64,000 bases of DNA from Pseudocitrobacter sp913778145 (GCA_035726825.1 JALNTX010000007.1:282860-346859); one strand, 5' to 3'. Positions 26,314 through 35,438 are shown, counted from the first letter of the stretch. Translations and numbers: made by a program. The notes: generated from the letters alone by a model not told the origin.

Positions 26314-27165
26314 TCACGCATGAGCGCGGGCACTGTCAGAAGTAAATTTTTTTTTAGTCATCGCGGCCTTTCTTGGCGAGGCATCAGTCAGTACTGCAAC
26401 GTCGATAAAAGGAATAATATCGTATCCGATTGCTGTATCATCTGACAGATTGTAGATCCGCATATCAGGAACATTACGGCTCATAAACTTAAAGAACGGT
26501 AATATTTTATGCAGGTCCTTACTCAGTTCAGAAGGCATAGGGTTATTGCTTTCATCATAAAAACGCTGACAGGTACCAGTAAGATCTAGCCCAGAACAGA
26601 CAATTCGCGAATAACTGAGCGAGTAGGCAATTTGAATCGCCGTATACGCGACGGTGTGGCAGGAGCAATAACCAATCGCGATATCTTTGCAGAAGCCAAC
26701 CAGGCGTCCTTTCTTAGAGAAAGGAACTTTAATCATCAGGTTACGATATAGGCGTGACAAGATGGCAAGCTTAATTTTTTTCGCGATGCCACCTTTTTCA
26801 CGTTTGTAGAACGCTCTGAGAATATAACAATTCTCACGAAGATATTTTTTATCCTCTTCCGAGGCTTCTTCATACACATCCGTATTTACAATCGTAAAGC
26901 GACTACCGCGACTAAAACAATAGAAGTCATCACGACGCTGATGCAAAAATCGGGCATCCGTCAAAATGTAAATAAAAGGGACAATATTGTGGCTGAGTAA
27001 ATAATCTGCAGATCCATTGACGGTGATGACGTCATTACTCTCCAGTACAGAAATTGGCGTCTTCTTTGATGTAGGACCTGACAGAAAGATGATTGTATCA
27101 TCCGATGTCTTCTGCTCAATCAGGCTTTGTACATCAGCATGTGTAATATATTTAATGTGTTTCAT
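26314..27165 (-). CDS. waaZ: LPS core Kdo(III) transferase WaaZ
   Basis: In E. coli WaaZ is needed for attaching a third Kdo to the inner core, which makes truncated cores without O-antigen. The 283-residue product has the same length as K-12 WaaZ and matches throughout except the last 25 residues, which are basic here (KAAMTKKKFTSDSARAHA). Conserved blocks include IIFLSGPTSKKTPISVLES, DIAIGYCSCHTVAYTAIQIA and SGLDLTGTCQRFYDES. AT-rich codon use compared with waaG/waaQ suggests separate history. Confidence 0.9.
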   Translation of the reverse strand: MKHIKYITHADVQSLIEQKTSDDTIIFLSGPTSKKTPISVLESNDVITVNGSADYLLSHNIVPFIYILTDARFLHQRRDDFYCFSRGSRFTIVNTDVYEEASEEDKKYLRENCYILRAFYKREKGGIAKKIKLAILSRLYRNLMIKVPFSKKGRLVGFCKDIAIGYCSCHTVAYTAIQIAYSLSYSRIVCSGLDLTGTCQRFYDESNNPMPSELSKDLHKILPFFKFMSRNVPDMRIYNLSDDTAIGYDIIPFIDVAVLTDASPRKAAMTKKKFTSDSARAHA

Positions 27166-27366
27166 AAAAAACCTGTAGAGATAGGCTACTTTTCGCCGGC
27201 AAGTACAGCAAACCTTTAATTACGATGAACTCCACAAAAACTTATATAGCATATACAGTTAAAACCTGAATTTGTCCATAAATGATTATACTCATCATGG
27301 ATATCAATGTTATATATAACAATATACTAAAAACAATATTAATGACTCGTCCGACGACAGAAAATA
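27166..27366 (-). other. AT-rich spacer between waaY and waaZ
   Basis: 201 bases without an open frame, very AT-rich (for example ATATATAACAATATACTAAA near 27312), inside an operon whose other spacers are short. It could hold an internal promoter or be a remnant of a lost gene; no coding remnant is recognisable. Confidence 0.5.
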
Positions 27367-28065
27367 TCAGCGAACCTCTTTACCTTTTAGTCGCCTGATA
27401 AAATTACGGAACTTCTTCTTAAAGATCAAGCGATAATATCCGGCATCTTTTACTTCATTAACAATACAATAGTGACGTTCAAGGTCGATTCGGTCTTTGG
27501 CCATACGCATAGCGGAAGGCGATTTACCGGACAAATCGATAATTCTGACAACGCCATCTTCGATAATAAAGTTGCCTTTATGCGGGTCGCCGGAAACCAT
27601 TCCGTGCTGATGTAATCCGGAAATGGACGCTTTGATTTTTTGTTTGAGTTCGTCGTCTATTTCAGGAATATCAACCAGCTCGATACCTTCGATATACTCA
27701 ATCAGCATGATGTAGTAATGCGCAAAGCGTAACGTTTTCTTCTCTGCCAGCAGATAGAAGTCATTGACTGAATCAAGCCCTTCTTTTCTGACACGCTCGG
27801 TTTGCTCGAAGAGTTTCTCGTAGTAGTCGCCCTTCACCATTGCTTTCAGGAAACGTTCATTCTGCTTAACTTTTGGCGCAAAGATTTTTAAGATCATTTT
27901 CCCGTATTGGGTATCAATCAATAAAACCTTTGTATCTTCAATATTACGGAAAACTTTTATAATTTTGATATTGTAGGATAAAAAATCGTTAAACACGCTG
28001 ATGTATTTTTCACCATCAGACTTTGTGAAAACGACATAATCGTTAATGTGATGTTTAATACTCAT
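27367..28065 (-). CDS. waaY: LPS core heptose(II) kinase
   Basis: Phosphorylates heptose II of the inner core, after WaaP and WaaQ have acted, strengthening the outer-membrane barrier. The 232-residue eukaryotic-like kinase-fold protein equals K-12 WaaY in length and carries the catalytic loop HGMVSGDPHKGNFIIEDG and the DFG-equivalent VRIIDLSGKSPS. Membership of the leftward waaQ operon is clear from orientation; waaJ lies 25 bases upstream. Confidence 0.94.
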   Translation of the reverse strand: MSIKHHINDYVVFTKSDGEKYISVFNDFLSYNIKIIKVFRNIEDTKVLLIDTQYGKMILKIFAPKVKQNERFLKAMVKGDYYEKLFEQTERVRKEGLDSVNDFYLLAEKKTLRFAHYYIMLIEYIEGIELVDIPEIDDELKQKIKASISGLHQHGMVSGDPHKGNFIIEDGVVRIIDLSGKSPSAMRMAKDRIDLERHYCIVNEVKDAGYYRLIFKKKFRNFIRRLKGKEVR

Positions 28066-28090
28066 AATAAACCAAAAGTTAATAAAATAT

Positions 28091-29113
28091 TCAGCGGATG
28101 GAGTGTTTTCTCAGCAAATAGGACACGCCTGCAACAAACCCGGAGTAATATTTATGTTGAACCAGCAGATGCTTGTAGCGCTTTTTCAATTCAACAATAG
28201 TTTGCGCATCGCGAGGAGGCTGGTCTTTCCACGGTGATACTGCCAACGCCTGCAGATAGTAACGTACAGAAGGATAAATGGCCCACTTATGCCAGGGCTT
28301 GGTCACGCCGGTGTAGTGAATCAGTACCGTTTCATCAAAAATAGTCTCTTTATATTTTTGATGCGTTCGGTCTTTTAACTCACTTTTTATTGTATAAATC
28401 GTATTAAACTTTCTCGGCAGGAATTTAATTTTCCCTTTGAGCAAGATATTCAATACATCCTGGTCAGGATATTTATAGACAATATTGTCGTGGTTTTCAT
28501 GCGTGAGCATCGCCAGAATTCGGTGGGTTAAGTCATGTTTCACCCATTCCTGCAAATTAGCGTAGACCACGCCGGAGTTGAAATAGTTGCCCTTAAGTTC
28601 CGGATCTTTTAAGCGATCGACCACTTTTTTCTGCATTGAGTCGACATCTTTAACCACTGCGGCAATCAGGCCGGTCAGGTCGCAGGCGGCCAGTTCATCC
28701 AGACGTCCCTTACAAAATACATCGGCATCCAGATACAGCAGTTTATCCAGCTTACTGCTGAACAGCTCAAATGCAAACAGCCGGAAATACATCGCGCGAG
28801 ACCAGACTTTGGTGCGTGGCAGACAGTCCAGGCGTTCTGCATTGATTAAGTATAAACTTATTTTTAATTTGTATTTTTTCGCTAATGCTTCGATGTTGGC
28901 GAGAAAAGAGGGATTATACTCATCAGCAACAATATGATAATTGATATCAATACTGTTATTAATGACCACGGACGTAATAGAAATACCAACCCAATCGAGG
29001 TAGTTTCCATCTACGCCATACGCAATATTCAACGCATCAATATCATCACGAGTATTTGTTCTATCATCAAAGACTTTATACTCAGATATTTCAATTACAG
29101 GAAGTGAGTTCAC
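28091..29113 (-). CDS. waaJ: LPS outer-core alpha-1,2-glycosyltransferase (WaaJ/WaaR type, GT8)
   Basis: GT8 enzyme that extends the outer-core main chain from a UDP-sugar. The 340-residue product has the GT8 signature LNIAYGVDGNYLDWVGISIT, the metal-binding DxD in LLYLDADVFCKG, the YFNSGVVYANL motif and the C-terminal HYTGVTKPWHKWAIYPS. It resembles K-12 WaaJ (WaaR), an alpha-1,2-glucosyltransferase; the exact sugar cannot be read from the sequence. Adjacent paralogue of the next gene. Confidence 0.88.
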   Translation of the reverse strand: MNSLPVIEISEYKVFDDRTNTRDDIDALNIAYGVDGNYLDWVGISITSVVINNSIDINYHIVADEYNPSFLANIEALAKKYKLKISLYLINAERLDCLPRTKVWSRAMYFRLFAFELFSSKLDKLLYLDADVFCKGRLDELAACDLTGLIAAVVKDVDSMQKKVVDRLKDPELKGNYFNSGVVYANLQEWVKHDLTHRILAMLTHENHDNIVYKYPDQDVLNILLKGKIKFLPRKFNTIYTIKSELKDRTHQKYKETIFDETVLIHYTGVTKPWHKWAIYPSVRYYLQALAVSPWKDQPPRDAQTIVELKKRYKHLLVQHKYYSGFVAGVSYLLRKHSIR

Positions 29114-29132
29114 AGCATCACCTATATATATT

Positions 29133-30149
29133 TTATTTTGTGATTTTCTTTTTAAAATAAAGAACGTAACTCAAAATACCCTTAACATATTGCTTCTGAT
29201 GTAGCTGATGCTTGGCACAGTATCGGTATTGGGCCGCCGTTTTCGGTGCCAGAAGTGCATCATCCTGCCATGGCGAATGCTTTTTGGCATTCAGAAAACA
29301 CGCCGAGACCGGGTAATCACCCCAAAGGTGCCATGGTTTAGTGGGACCGATGTAGTGAATAAACACCGTTTTATCATTCACCGGCCTGACAACGGATTTT
29401 TTTAGTTCATAGTTCAGGCTGTACTGGGTATTAAACTTCGGATCAATAAAGCGTGCTTTACCGACCAACAGCATATTCAGGACATCCTGATCCAGATGCG
29501 TTATCTTGCTGGTCACCGCTGGGTCACGCAGCATTTCAATCGCTTGCTTCGATATCTCTTCAGCATTCCAGGCGGAAATGTTAATGAGCAGGAACCCGGC
29601 ATTAAAGTAACCTTCTGCCAGGCCTGGCGTCGACAGCGTTTCCGCACGCTTTGTCCACCAGGCGGTATTACCTTCCATCACCACCGCCGCAATCTCATTA
29701 TCGTTAAAGCGGAGGTCAATAAGTTCCTGGACACTTCCCTTACAACCGATATCGGCATCAAGATAAAGCACTTTATCGCTTTTACCTGCAAAATAGTCGG
29801 CGATGATAAAGCGGAAGTAGGTCGCATAGCTCCAGTTTTTGGTGCTGGGTAAGGACTTCAGCGTATCGCAATTCACCAGGTAGATAACGATGCGGGCCTG
29901 ATATTGTTTTGCCAGCGCGGCAAACTTCTCACGCACGGTGTCGGTCAGAAAATCGGTAAAGACGTGAAACGCCAGACGGCGATCGCGATTAGCAAACAGG
30001 ATCGATGCCATCGAAATACCGCAACCGTACAGGAAATTTTTATCAATCCCGTAAGCGATATCAAACGCGCCATTCTCTGAATCAGGCAGATAGTTATAAT
30101 CATTGACCGAGAGAATGACCTCTCTCTCATCAAAGTAAGTCTGGTTCAT
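29133..30149 (-). CDS. waaI: LPS outer-core alpha-1,3-glycosyltransferase (WaaI/WaaO type, GT8)
   Basis: GT8 enzyme that adds the second outer-core hexose, galactose (WaaI) or glucose (WaaO); these are homologues and the donor is not decided here. The 338-residue protein has DIAYGIDKNFLYGCGISMAS, the DxD motif in LYLDADIGCKGS, THLDQDVLNMLLVGKARFID and FIHYIGPTKPWHLWGDYP. It is a tandem paralogue of waaJ. In K-12, waaB and waaS lie between this gene and waaP; here only 126 non-coding bases do. Confidence 0.88.
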   Translation of the reverse strand: MNQTYFDEREVILSVNDYNYLPDSENGAFDIAYGIDKNFLYGCGISMASILFANRDRRLAFHVFTDFLTDTVREKFAALAKQYQARIVIYLVNCDTLKSLPSTKNWSYATYFRFIIADYFAGKSDKVLYLDADIGCKGSVQELIDLRFNDNEIAAVVMEGNTAWWTKRAETLSTPGLAEGYFNAGFLLINISAWNAEEISKQAIEMLRDPAVTSKITHLDQDVLNMLLVGKARFIDPKFNTQYSLNYELKKSVVRPVNDKTVFIHYIGPTKPWHLWGDYPVSACFLNAKKHSPWQDDALLAPKTAAQYRYCAKHQLHQKQYVKGILSYVLYFKKKITK

Positions 30150-30275
30150 TAATCACTCTTTCTCATCAGCACGATGAATCTACATCTCGCATTGGTGTTT
30201 GTTATTAAACGGCTTACAGGAAAATCGTAGGCGAGTTTTTCATCTTGCGAAACAAATAATTAAAATGACGCGCGG

Positions 30276-31073
30276 TTACAGATGCTTTCTCGCCGTCCGC
30301 TCTCTGATACGTTCAGCTTTTGTCGCCGCCTGTGCTATCAGATTTTTCTCGTCATGCAGAATTTCACGCAGCGGTTTCGCAAAATAAATGGTCATAAAGC
30401 GGAAGATATCACGCTGGGTCAGACCGATATTCATCGAAGAAAAATATAGCCCAATCAGGTCCTTATCGCGCCAGCGCTGCGGCACATGGCTGCGCATTTG
30501 CGCGCGATGCAGGTCGATAACCGAAATCTTCAGGTTCTCTTCATTGCCATCAAACGGCAGGTGCAGCAGGAAGTGGCAGATGTAGCAGTCGCGGTGATTA
30601 ATCCCCGCCTGGTGCATCTTTCTTACCATCGTCGCGACACGCTTGATGATCATTCGTTTTACGCGTGGTTCTGGCGGATGGGTAACCCAGCCGGCGCAGT
30701 AATCTTCCAGACTGATGGTCGGAGTCAGATCTTCGGTGATGATAAACGACACTTTGCGCACCGGGTTCAGGCCTTTTTCGCCGTAACCCACGCCGCACAT
30801 GGTGTCCACGCCGACATCGCGCAGTTTATGAATCGCGTTCCACTCTCTGTCCGCGCCGAGTACCGGCATACGCAACGAAAGCAGGTTTTTCACCACTTCT
30901 TTCATCGCGGTGCCGCGGTGCCACTTCAGGAAGTAGCTTTTCCCGGCCAGTTCAAAACGCAGCGTACGGCGCGTTTCCAGCTCTCTGAAAACTTCCCCCT
31001 GCAGCTTTTTCACCTCTTCAAACGGATCTTTTCCGCGCCAGAGGGTCGCAAGAGGTTCTTTCAACTCAACCAT
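30276..31073 (-). CDS. waaP: LPS core heptose(I) kinase
   Basis: Phosphorylates heptose I, a step important for outer-membrane stability and for WaaQ and WaaY action. The product of 265 residues equals K-12 WaaP. The kinase-like catalytic loop is INHRDCYICHFLLHLPFDG with its essential Asp, followed by KISVIDLHRAQ. The frame is open to 31085, but the ATG at 31073 gives the family start MVELKEPLATLWRGKDPFEE; it overlaps the end of waaG by eight bases, so the two are translationally coupled. Confidence 0.95.
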   Translation of the reverse strand: MVELKEPLATLWRGKDPFEEVKKLQGEVFRELETRRTLRFELAGKSYFLKWHRGTAMKEVVKNLLSLRMPVLGADREWNAIHKLRDVGVDTMCGVGYGEKGLNPVRKVSFIITEDLTPTISLEDYCAGWVTHPPEPRVKRMIIKRVATMVRKMHQAGINHRDCYICHFLLHLPFDGNEENLKISVIDLHRAQMRSHVPQRWRDKDLIGLYFSSMNIGLTQRDIFRFMTIYFAKPLREILHDEKNLIAQAATKAERIRERTARKHL

Positions 31074-32190
31074 GAACATCACCAATTATGATATCAGCCG
31101 CCTTCTCAGGCAGGCTGTAGAGATCCTGCGTATCCGCGTAATGGCGGGCATTTTCAGCCCACGCCTGACGGAGTTGCGGATTCGTCAATGCATTGCGTAG
31201 CGCATCATTTAGCGCCGACTGCTTCCAGGGCTCGCCCAGCACTTCGCCACAGTTTGCCGCCGCGATGTAGTGTGCGTAGCCGCAAACTTCGCTCACCAGC
31301 ACCGGCAGTCCGCCAGTGATCGCTTCAAGCAGCACAATCCCGGCCGCTTCCTGATAGGCCGGATGCAGCAAAACATCTGCTGCGGCCATCAGTTCAGAGA
31401 CATCGTTACGCCCCGAGAAAAAGTGGACGTTCTCACGCACGCCGCGCTTTGTTGCCAGCGCTTCAAATCGCCCCGGCTTATCCTGACCCACAACATACAG
31501 TGTGGTTTTGCAACGAAGGGCATCCGGTAGCGCCGCCAGCGCTTCAATCGAGCGGTCCACGCCTTTTCGGCTGAAATCGGAACCGACCTGAAGCAACAGG
31601 AAATCGTGTTCACCAATACCGTTTTTTGCACGATAAACCGCGCGGGCGTCGGGGATTTGCTGGCTATATTTGCGATCCGGGTAAATCCCCGGCGGCAGAA
31701 TATGGAAGCGCTCAGGTTCGGTTTGATAATGCTTCTGGAAATCGGCGATTTGCTTATTCGTCAGCATCAGTAACTGTGTCGGTTTGCCTTTCTCAAACGT
31801 AGCGCGTTCAAACGCCGCATAGTGACGATAGCGGGCGGTCAGGCGATAGAAAAAGCCTTTCTCCTGCGCCACTTTCTCGGCATAGCAGACGTCGGCGGCG
31901 TAATAGACGTCCAGCCCCGGCATTTTATTGAAACCGATGATACGCTCCGCCGGATGCGCTTTCAGATGCGCCTGCACCCATGCGTAATACTCGGCGTTGC
32001 GCCCGTGGTTGGTCCGCGATTTCACCGGCACGGTGATCAATTCAAACTCTGCCGGACAGTCGCCCTGCCAGGATTGCGTATAAACGCGTACGTGATGACC
32101 GCGTGCCGCCACGGTTTGGGCAATGCGCAAAAAATCGCGCTGCAAACCGCCGAAGGGGAAATACTTATAAAGGCAGAAGGCGACAATCAT
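31066..32190 (-). CDS. waaG: LPS glucosyltransferase I
   Basis: GT4-family, GT-B fold enzyme that adds the first outer-core glucose to heptose II. The 374-residue protein starts MIVAFCLYKYFPFGGLQRDF, has the amphipathic membrane-binding helix region near 100-130, and the donor-site HPAYQEAAGIVLLEAITGG with the catalytic EX7E glutamates. Same length as K-12 WaaG. Overlaps waaQ by four bases (ATGA type) and waaP by eight. Confidence 0.96.
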   Translation of the reverse strand: MIVAFCLYKYFPFGGLQRDFLRIAQTVAARGHHVRVYTQSWQGDCPAEFELITVPVKSRTNHGRNAEYYAWVQAHLKAHPAERIIGFNKMPGLDVYYAADVCYAEKVAQEKGFFYRLTARYRHYAAFERATFEKGKPTQLLMLTNKQIADFQKHYQTEPERFHILPPGIYPDRKYSQQIPDARAVYRAKNGIGEHDFLLLQVGSDFSRKGVDRSIEALAALPDALRCKTTLYVVGQDKPGRFEALATKRGVRENVHFFSGRNDVSELMAAADVLLHPAYQEAAGIVLLEAITGGLPVLVSEVCGYAHYIAAANCGEVLGEPWKQSALNDALRNALTNPQLRQAWAENARHYADTQDLYSLPEKAADIIIGDVHG

Positions 32191-33236
32191 AGCGCCTCTC
32201 CCGACGGCAACATTTTCTCCGTTGCCGCAATCACATCAGCGGCGGGAATAACGGACATATACTTTTTATTGCGATCGAGCTGCGAGCGCGGCGGCATCGC
32301 CTGATAATTCCCGGCCCAGAACTGAATAATGTCTTCGGTCCACGGACGCCAGAAAACATGGTCGGTCGCGCCAAACAGGCAAATTACCGGCGTTTTTACC
32401 GCTGCGGCTATGTGACCAGGTGCCGAATCGACGCCAATAAACAGTACGGCATGGTCGATTAACGCCCCCAGTTCAGGAAAGCGCGTTTTGCCTGCAAGCC
32501 CAGTCACCGGGCGAGACGTGCACTGTGCCGCAATATCCTCTACGCAAGCGAGGTCTTCAGCGCCGGGCCCGGAGGTCAGGACGACCTGATAACCGCGCTG
32601 TTGAAGCGAATCGATAACCTGCGCAAATTTGTCGTTATCCCAGCATTTGAACGGCTGACGCGCGGTCGGCTGAATCACCACGTAGTTGTCACCCACGCCA
32701 AAAGCATCCAGCTGTTGTCTCATACGCTCCCAATGTTCTGGCGCATAGGGCATGGATGTTTCCAGACAGGTTTGGCTTAACCCCAGCGGCGCCAGCGCAG
32801 AAAGGTTACGCAGTACGCAGTGCTCGCCCTGAAACGGTGCGAGGTGGGTAAAACTTTTTTTCCAGAACGCCGACTGGCGGTGGGCGAAATCCTGAGAGAT
32901 TTTGACCTTTGCATTTAGCAGGCGCACCAGCACCGCAATCATCCATTGGTCAGTCAGATTGACAATGAGGTCATACTGATTCGCCCTCAGGGTTTTCACC
33001 AACGCGTAAAAATTGGCTATTTTCGCTTTCGCCGCTGTGCCTTTATTACTGATGCCATATAACGCATTGATATCCGGATTTTCCGAAATAATTGGGATCG
33101 TATCCTGATACAGCAGCATATCAATTTTCGCATCAGGATAATTACGTTTCAGCGTGCTGATGACCGGCGTTGTCAGCAACATATCCCCATGAAAACGCAT
33201 TTTAATAACCAGAATTCGGGTGAACGTTTTTTCCAC
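32187..33236 (-). CDS. waaQ: LPS heptosyltransferase III
   Basis: GT9 enzyme that adds the branch heptose III to heptose II. The 349-residue product starts MEKTFTRILVIKMRFHGDML, with the acceptor-side Asp in FHGDMLLTTPV, the middle motif VVIQPTARQPFKCWDNDKF and the donor-site IGVDSAPGHIAAAVKTP. First gene of the leftward core operon and directly downstream of the JUMPstart/ops sequence, so it is expected to require RfaH for full expression of the distal genes. Confidence 0.95.
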   Translation of the reverse strand: MEKTFTRILVIKMRFHGDMLLTTPVISTLKRNYPDAKIDMLLYQDTIPIISENPDINALYGISNKGTAAKAKIANFYALVKTLRANQYDLIVNLTDQWMIAVLVRLLNAKVKISQDFAHRQSAFWKKSFTHLAPFQGEHCVLRNLSALAPLGLSQTCLETSMPYAPEHWERMRQQLDAFGVGDNYVVIQPTARQPFKCWDNDKFAQVIDSLQQRGYQVVLTSGPGAEDLACVEDIAAQCTSRPVTGLAGKTRFPELGALIDHAVLFIGVDSAPGHIAAAVKTPVICLFGATDHVFWRPWTEDIIQFWAGNYQAMPPRSQLDRNKKYMSVIPAADVIAATEKMLPSGEAL

Positions 33237-33636
33237 AAGCGGCTCTTTATGATAATAACCAGTCGGAATTGAAAAAAAGGCACGCTACCGCCCCAGGCTC
33301 AACAGTTACCTGAATACTGACGTCGTGCTCTAATTGCGGCTTAGTGTATCACTTATTCCTAAGCAATCCGAATTGAATATTTTTTAACCTTTATTAAGTT
33401 TATTCTCTGTTAAAACAATGAGTAATAGAACTTTGTAAGGCGTTTCGTTTAGGCGTAAGTCCTTAGGCGCACGCTTAGACAACATCAATTAATCATATAA
33501 AAAAGCAAATATAGTTTAACGTTTAATGGCGCATTGCCCTTTTTCCCGTTAAATCCGCTCAAATCGGCAAAAATGATGGTAAAGGCTGGGCTAAATACAT
33601 AGAATCCTCAGCACATTCCTAAGCCAGCTGCGTACT
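33237..33636. promoter_or_regulatory. Divergent waaQ / waaA control region
   Basis: 400 bases without a gene between the divergent waaQ operon and waaA. It contains the JUMPstart/ops element at 33281-33310 and a long AT-rich stretch (about 33330-33600) expected to carry the leftward waaQ promoter and the rightward waaA promoter. No further repeat or RNA is recognisable. Confidence 0.6.
33281..33310 (-). promoter_or_regulatory. JUMPstart with ops element (RfaH recruitment)
   Basis: On the minus strand the last 12 bases read GGCGGTAGCGTG, the exact ops element, preceded by GGTAACTGTTGAGCCTGG, a near match to the JUMPstart consensus. ops pauses RNA polymerase and recruits RfaH, which suppresses termination in long LPS operons. 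It lies 45 bases ahead of waaQ. Confidence 0.92.
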
Positions 33637-34914
33637 ATGCTTCAATTGCTCTACACATCACTCCTGTACCTTATTCAGCCTTTGATCTGGATACGGCTTT
33701 GGGTGCGTGGACGTAAAGCGCCGGCATACCGCAAACGTTGGGGCGAGCGCTACGGTTTTTATCGTAAGCCGCTGACGCCGGGCGGCATTATGTTGCACTC
33801 GGTTTCCGTCGGCGAAACGCTGGCCGCCATTCCGCTGGTGCGCGCACTGCGCCATCGCTATCCCGACCTGCCGATTACCGTGACCACCATGACGCCAACC
33901 GGCTCTGAGCGCGTCCTTTCCGCCTTCGGCAGCGATGTTCAGCACGTTTATCTTCCTTACGATCTCCCGGACGCCATCAGCCGCTTTCTCGATAAAGTCG
34001 ACCCCAAACTGGTGCTGATTATGGAAACCGAGCTGTGGCCGAACCTGATTGCCGCACTGCATAAACGTAAAATCCCTCTGGTGATTGCTAACGCTCGCCT
34101 TTCTGCGCGCTCTGCGGCGGGTTATGCAAAACTCGGCAAGTTTGTGCAGACGCTGCTGCGCCGTATTACGCTCATCGCCGCGCAAAATGAAGAAGACGGT
34201 GAACGGTTTATCGCGCTGGGCGCGAAACGCAATCAACTCTCCGTGACCGGCAGCCTGAAGTTTGATATCTCCGTGACGCCGCAGCTGGCGACGAAAGCCA
34301 TTACTCTGCGCCGCCAATGGGCGCCACATCGCCCGGTATGGATTGCCACCAGTACGCACGAAGGCGAAGAGAGCATCATGCTGGAAGCGCATCAGCAACT
34401 GCTGAAAACCTTCCCCGACCTGCTATTAATTCTGGTGCCGCGTCACCCGGAACGTTTCCCGGACACCATCAATCTGGTGCGCCAGGCTGGTTTAAGCTTT
34501 ATTACCCGCTCTTCAGGCGACGTTCCTTCACCAGGCACTCAGGTTGTCGTGGGCGATACGATGGGCGAACTGATGCTACTTTACGGCATTGCGGATCTCG
34601 CCTTTGTCGGCGGTTCGCTGGTTGAACGCGGCGGCCATAACCCACTGGAAGCCGCAGCGCACGCTATTCCGGTTTTAATGGGCCCGCACACGTTCAACTT
34701 CAAAGATATTTGCGCACGTCTCGATCAGGCCGGCGGGCTGATTACAGTGACCGATGCCGCCGCGCTGGTAAAAGAGATTTCCGCTTTACTGACTGACGAA
34801 GATTATCGTAACTTCTACGGTCGTCACGCAGTTGAAGTGCTCTACCAAAATCAGGGCGCGCTACAGCGCATGCTGCAACTGCTGGAACCTTATCTGCCAC
34901 CCAGAGCGCACTGA
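33637..34914 (+). CDS. waaA: 3-deoxy-D-manno-octulosonic acid (Kdo) transferase
   Basis: Bifunctional GT30 inner-membrane enzyme that adds two Kdo residues to lipid IVA, an essential step of LPS synthesis. The 425-residue protein equals K-12 WaaA; an N-terminal membrane anchor (LYTSLLYLIQPLIWIRLWV) is followed by the GT-B domains, with the acceptor-site HSVSVGETLAAIPLV and the CMP-Kdo site FVGGSLVERGGHNPLEAAA. Seven bases separate it from coaD. Confidence 0.97.
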   Translation: MLQLLYTSLLYLIQPLIWIRLWVRGRKAPAYRKRWGERYGFYRKPLTPGGIMLHSVSVGETLAAIPLVRALRHRYPDLPITVTTMTPTGSERVLSAFGSDVQHVYLPYDLPDAISRFLDKVDPKLVLIMETELWPNLIAALHKRKIPLVIANARLSARSAAGYAKLGKFVQTLLRRITLIAAQNEEDGERFIALGAKRNQLSVTGSLKFDISVTPQLATKAITLRRQWAPHRPVWIATSTHEGEESIMLEAHQQLLKTFPDLLLILVPRHPERFPDTINLVRQAGLSFITRSSGDVPSPGTQVVVGDTMGELMLLYGIADLAFVGGSLVERGGHNPLEAAAHAIPVLMGPHTFNFKDICARLDQAGGLITVTDAAALVKEISALLTDEDYRNFYGRHAVEVLYQNQGALQRMLQLLEPYLPPRAH

Positions 34915-34921
34915 GGCTGTC

Positions 34922-35401
34922 ATGCAAAAACGGGCGATTTATCCGGGCACGTTCGATCCCATTACTAACGGTCATATCGATATCATTACCCGCGCGAGCA
35001 AAATGTTCGACCAGGTGATTCTGGCGATTGCCGCCAGCCCCAGCAAGAAACCGATGTTTGATCTCGATGAGCGCGTCGCACTGGCGCAACAGGCAATTGC
35101 GCATCTGAATAACGTGGAAGTGGTCGGTTTTAGCGATTTGATGGCCAATTTCGCGCGCGATCGGCAGGCCAATATTTTAATTCGTGGCCTGCGTGCGGTG
35201 GCGGATTTTGAATATGAAATGCAGCTGGCGCACATGAACCGCCATCTGATGCCAGACCTGGAAAGCGTTTTCCTGATGCCGTCCAAAGAGTGGTCGTTTA
35301 TCTCGTCATCTTTAGTGAAAGAGGTGGCACGTCATCAGGGTGATGTCACCGACTTCCTGCCAGCTAACGTCCATCAGGCGTTAATGGAAAAGCTCAAATA
35401 G
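34922..35401 (+). CDS. coaD: Phosphopantetheine adenylyltransferase
   Basis: Transfers AMP from ATP to 4'-phosphopantetheine, the fourth step of coenzyme A synthesis. The 159-residue nucleotidyltransferase has the T/HxGH motif in YPGTFDPITNGHIDI, the RGLRAVADFEYE substrate site and PSKEWSFISSSLVKE. The frame is open upstream inside waaA, but the ATG at 34922 gives the exact family start MQKRAIYPGTF. Confidence 0.97.
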   Translation: MQKRAIYPGTFDPITNGHIDIITRASKMFDQVILAIAASPSKKPMFDLDERVALAQQAIAHLNNVEVVGFSDLMANFARDRQANILIRGLRAVADFEYEMQLAHMNRHLMPDLESVFLMPSKEWSFISSSLVKEVARHQGDVTDFLPANVHQALMEKLK

Positions 35402-35407
35402 TTGTTT

Positions 35408-35427
35408 GCCGGATGGCGTCATCCGGC
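35408..35427. repeat. Short REP-like palindrome
   Basis: GCCGGATGGCGTCATCCGGC between the convergent genes coaD and mutM; a minimal REP that may help terminate both transcripts. Confidence 0.65.
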
Positions 35428-35438
35428 TCGCAGCCCAC

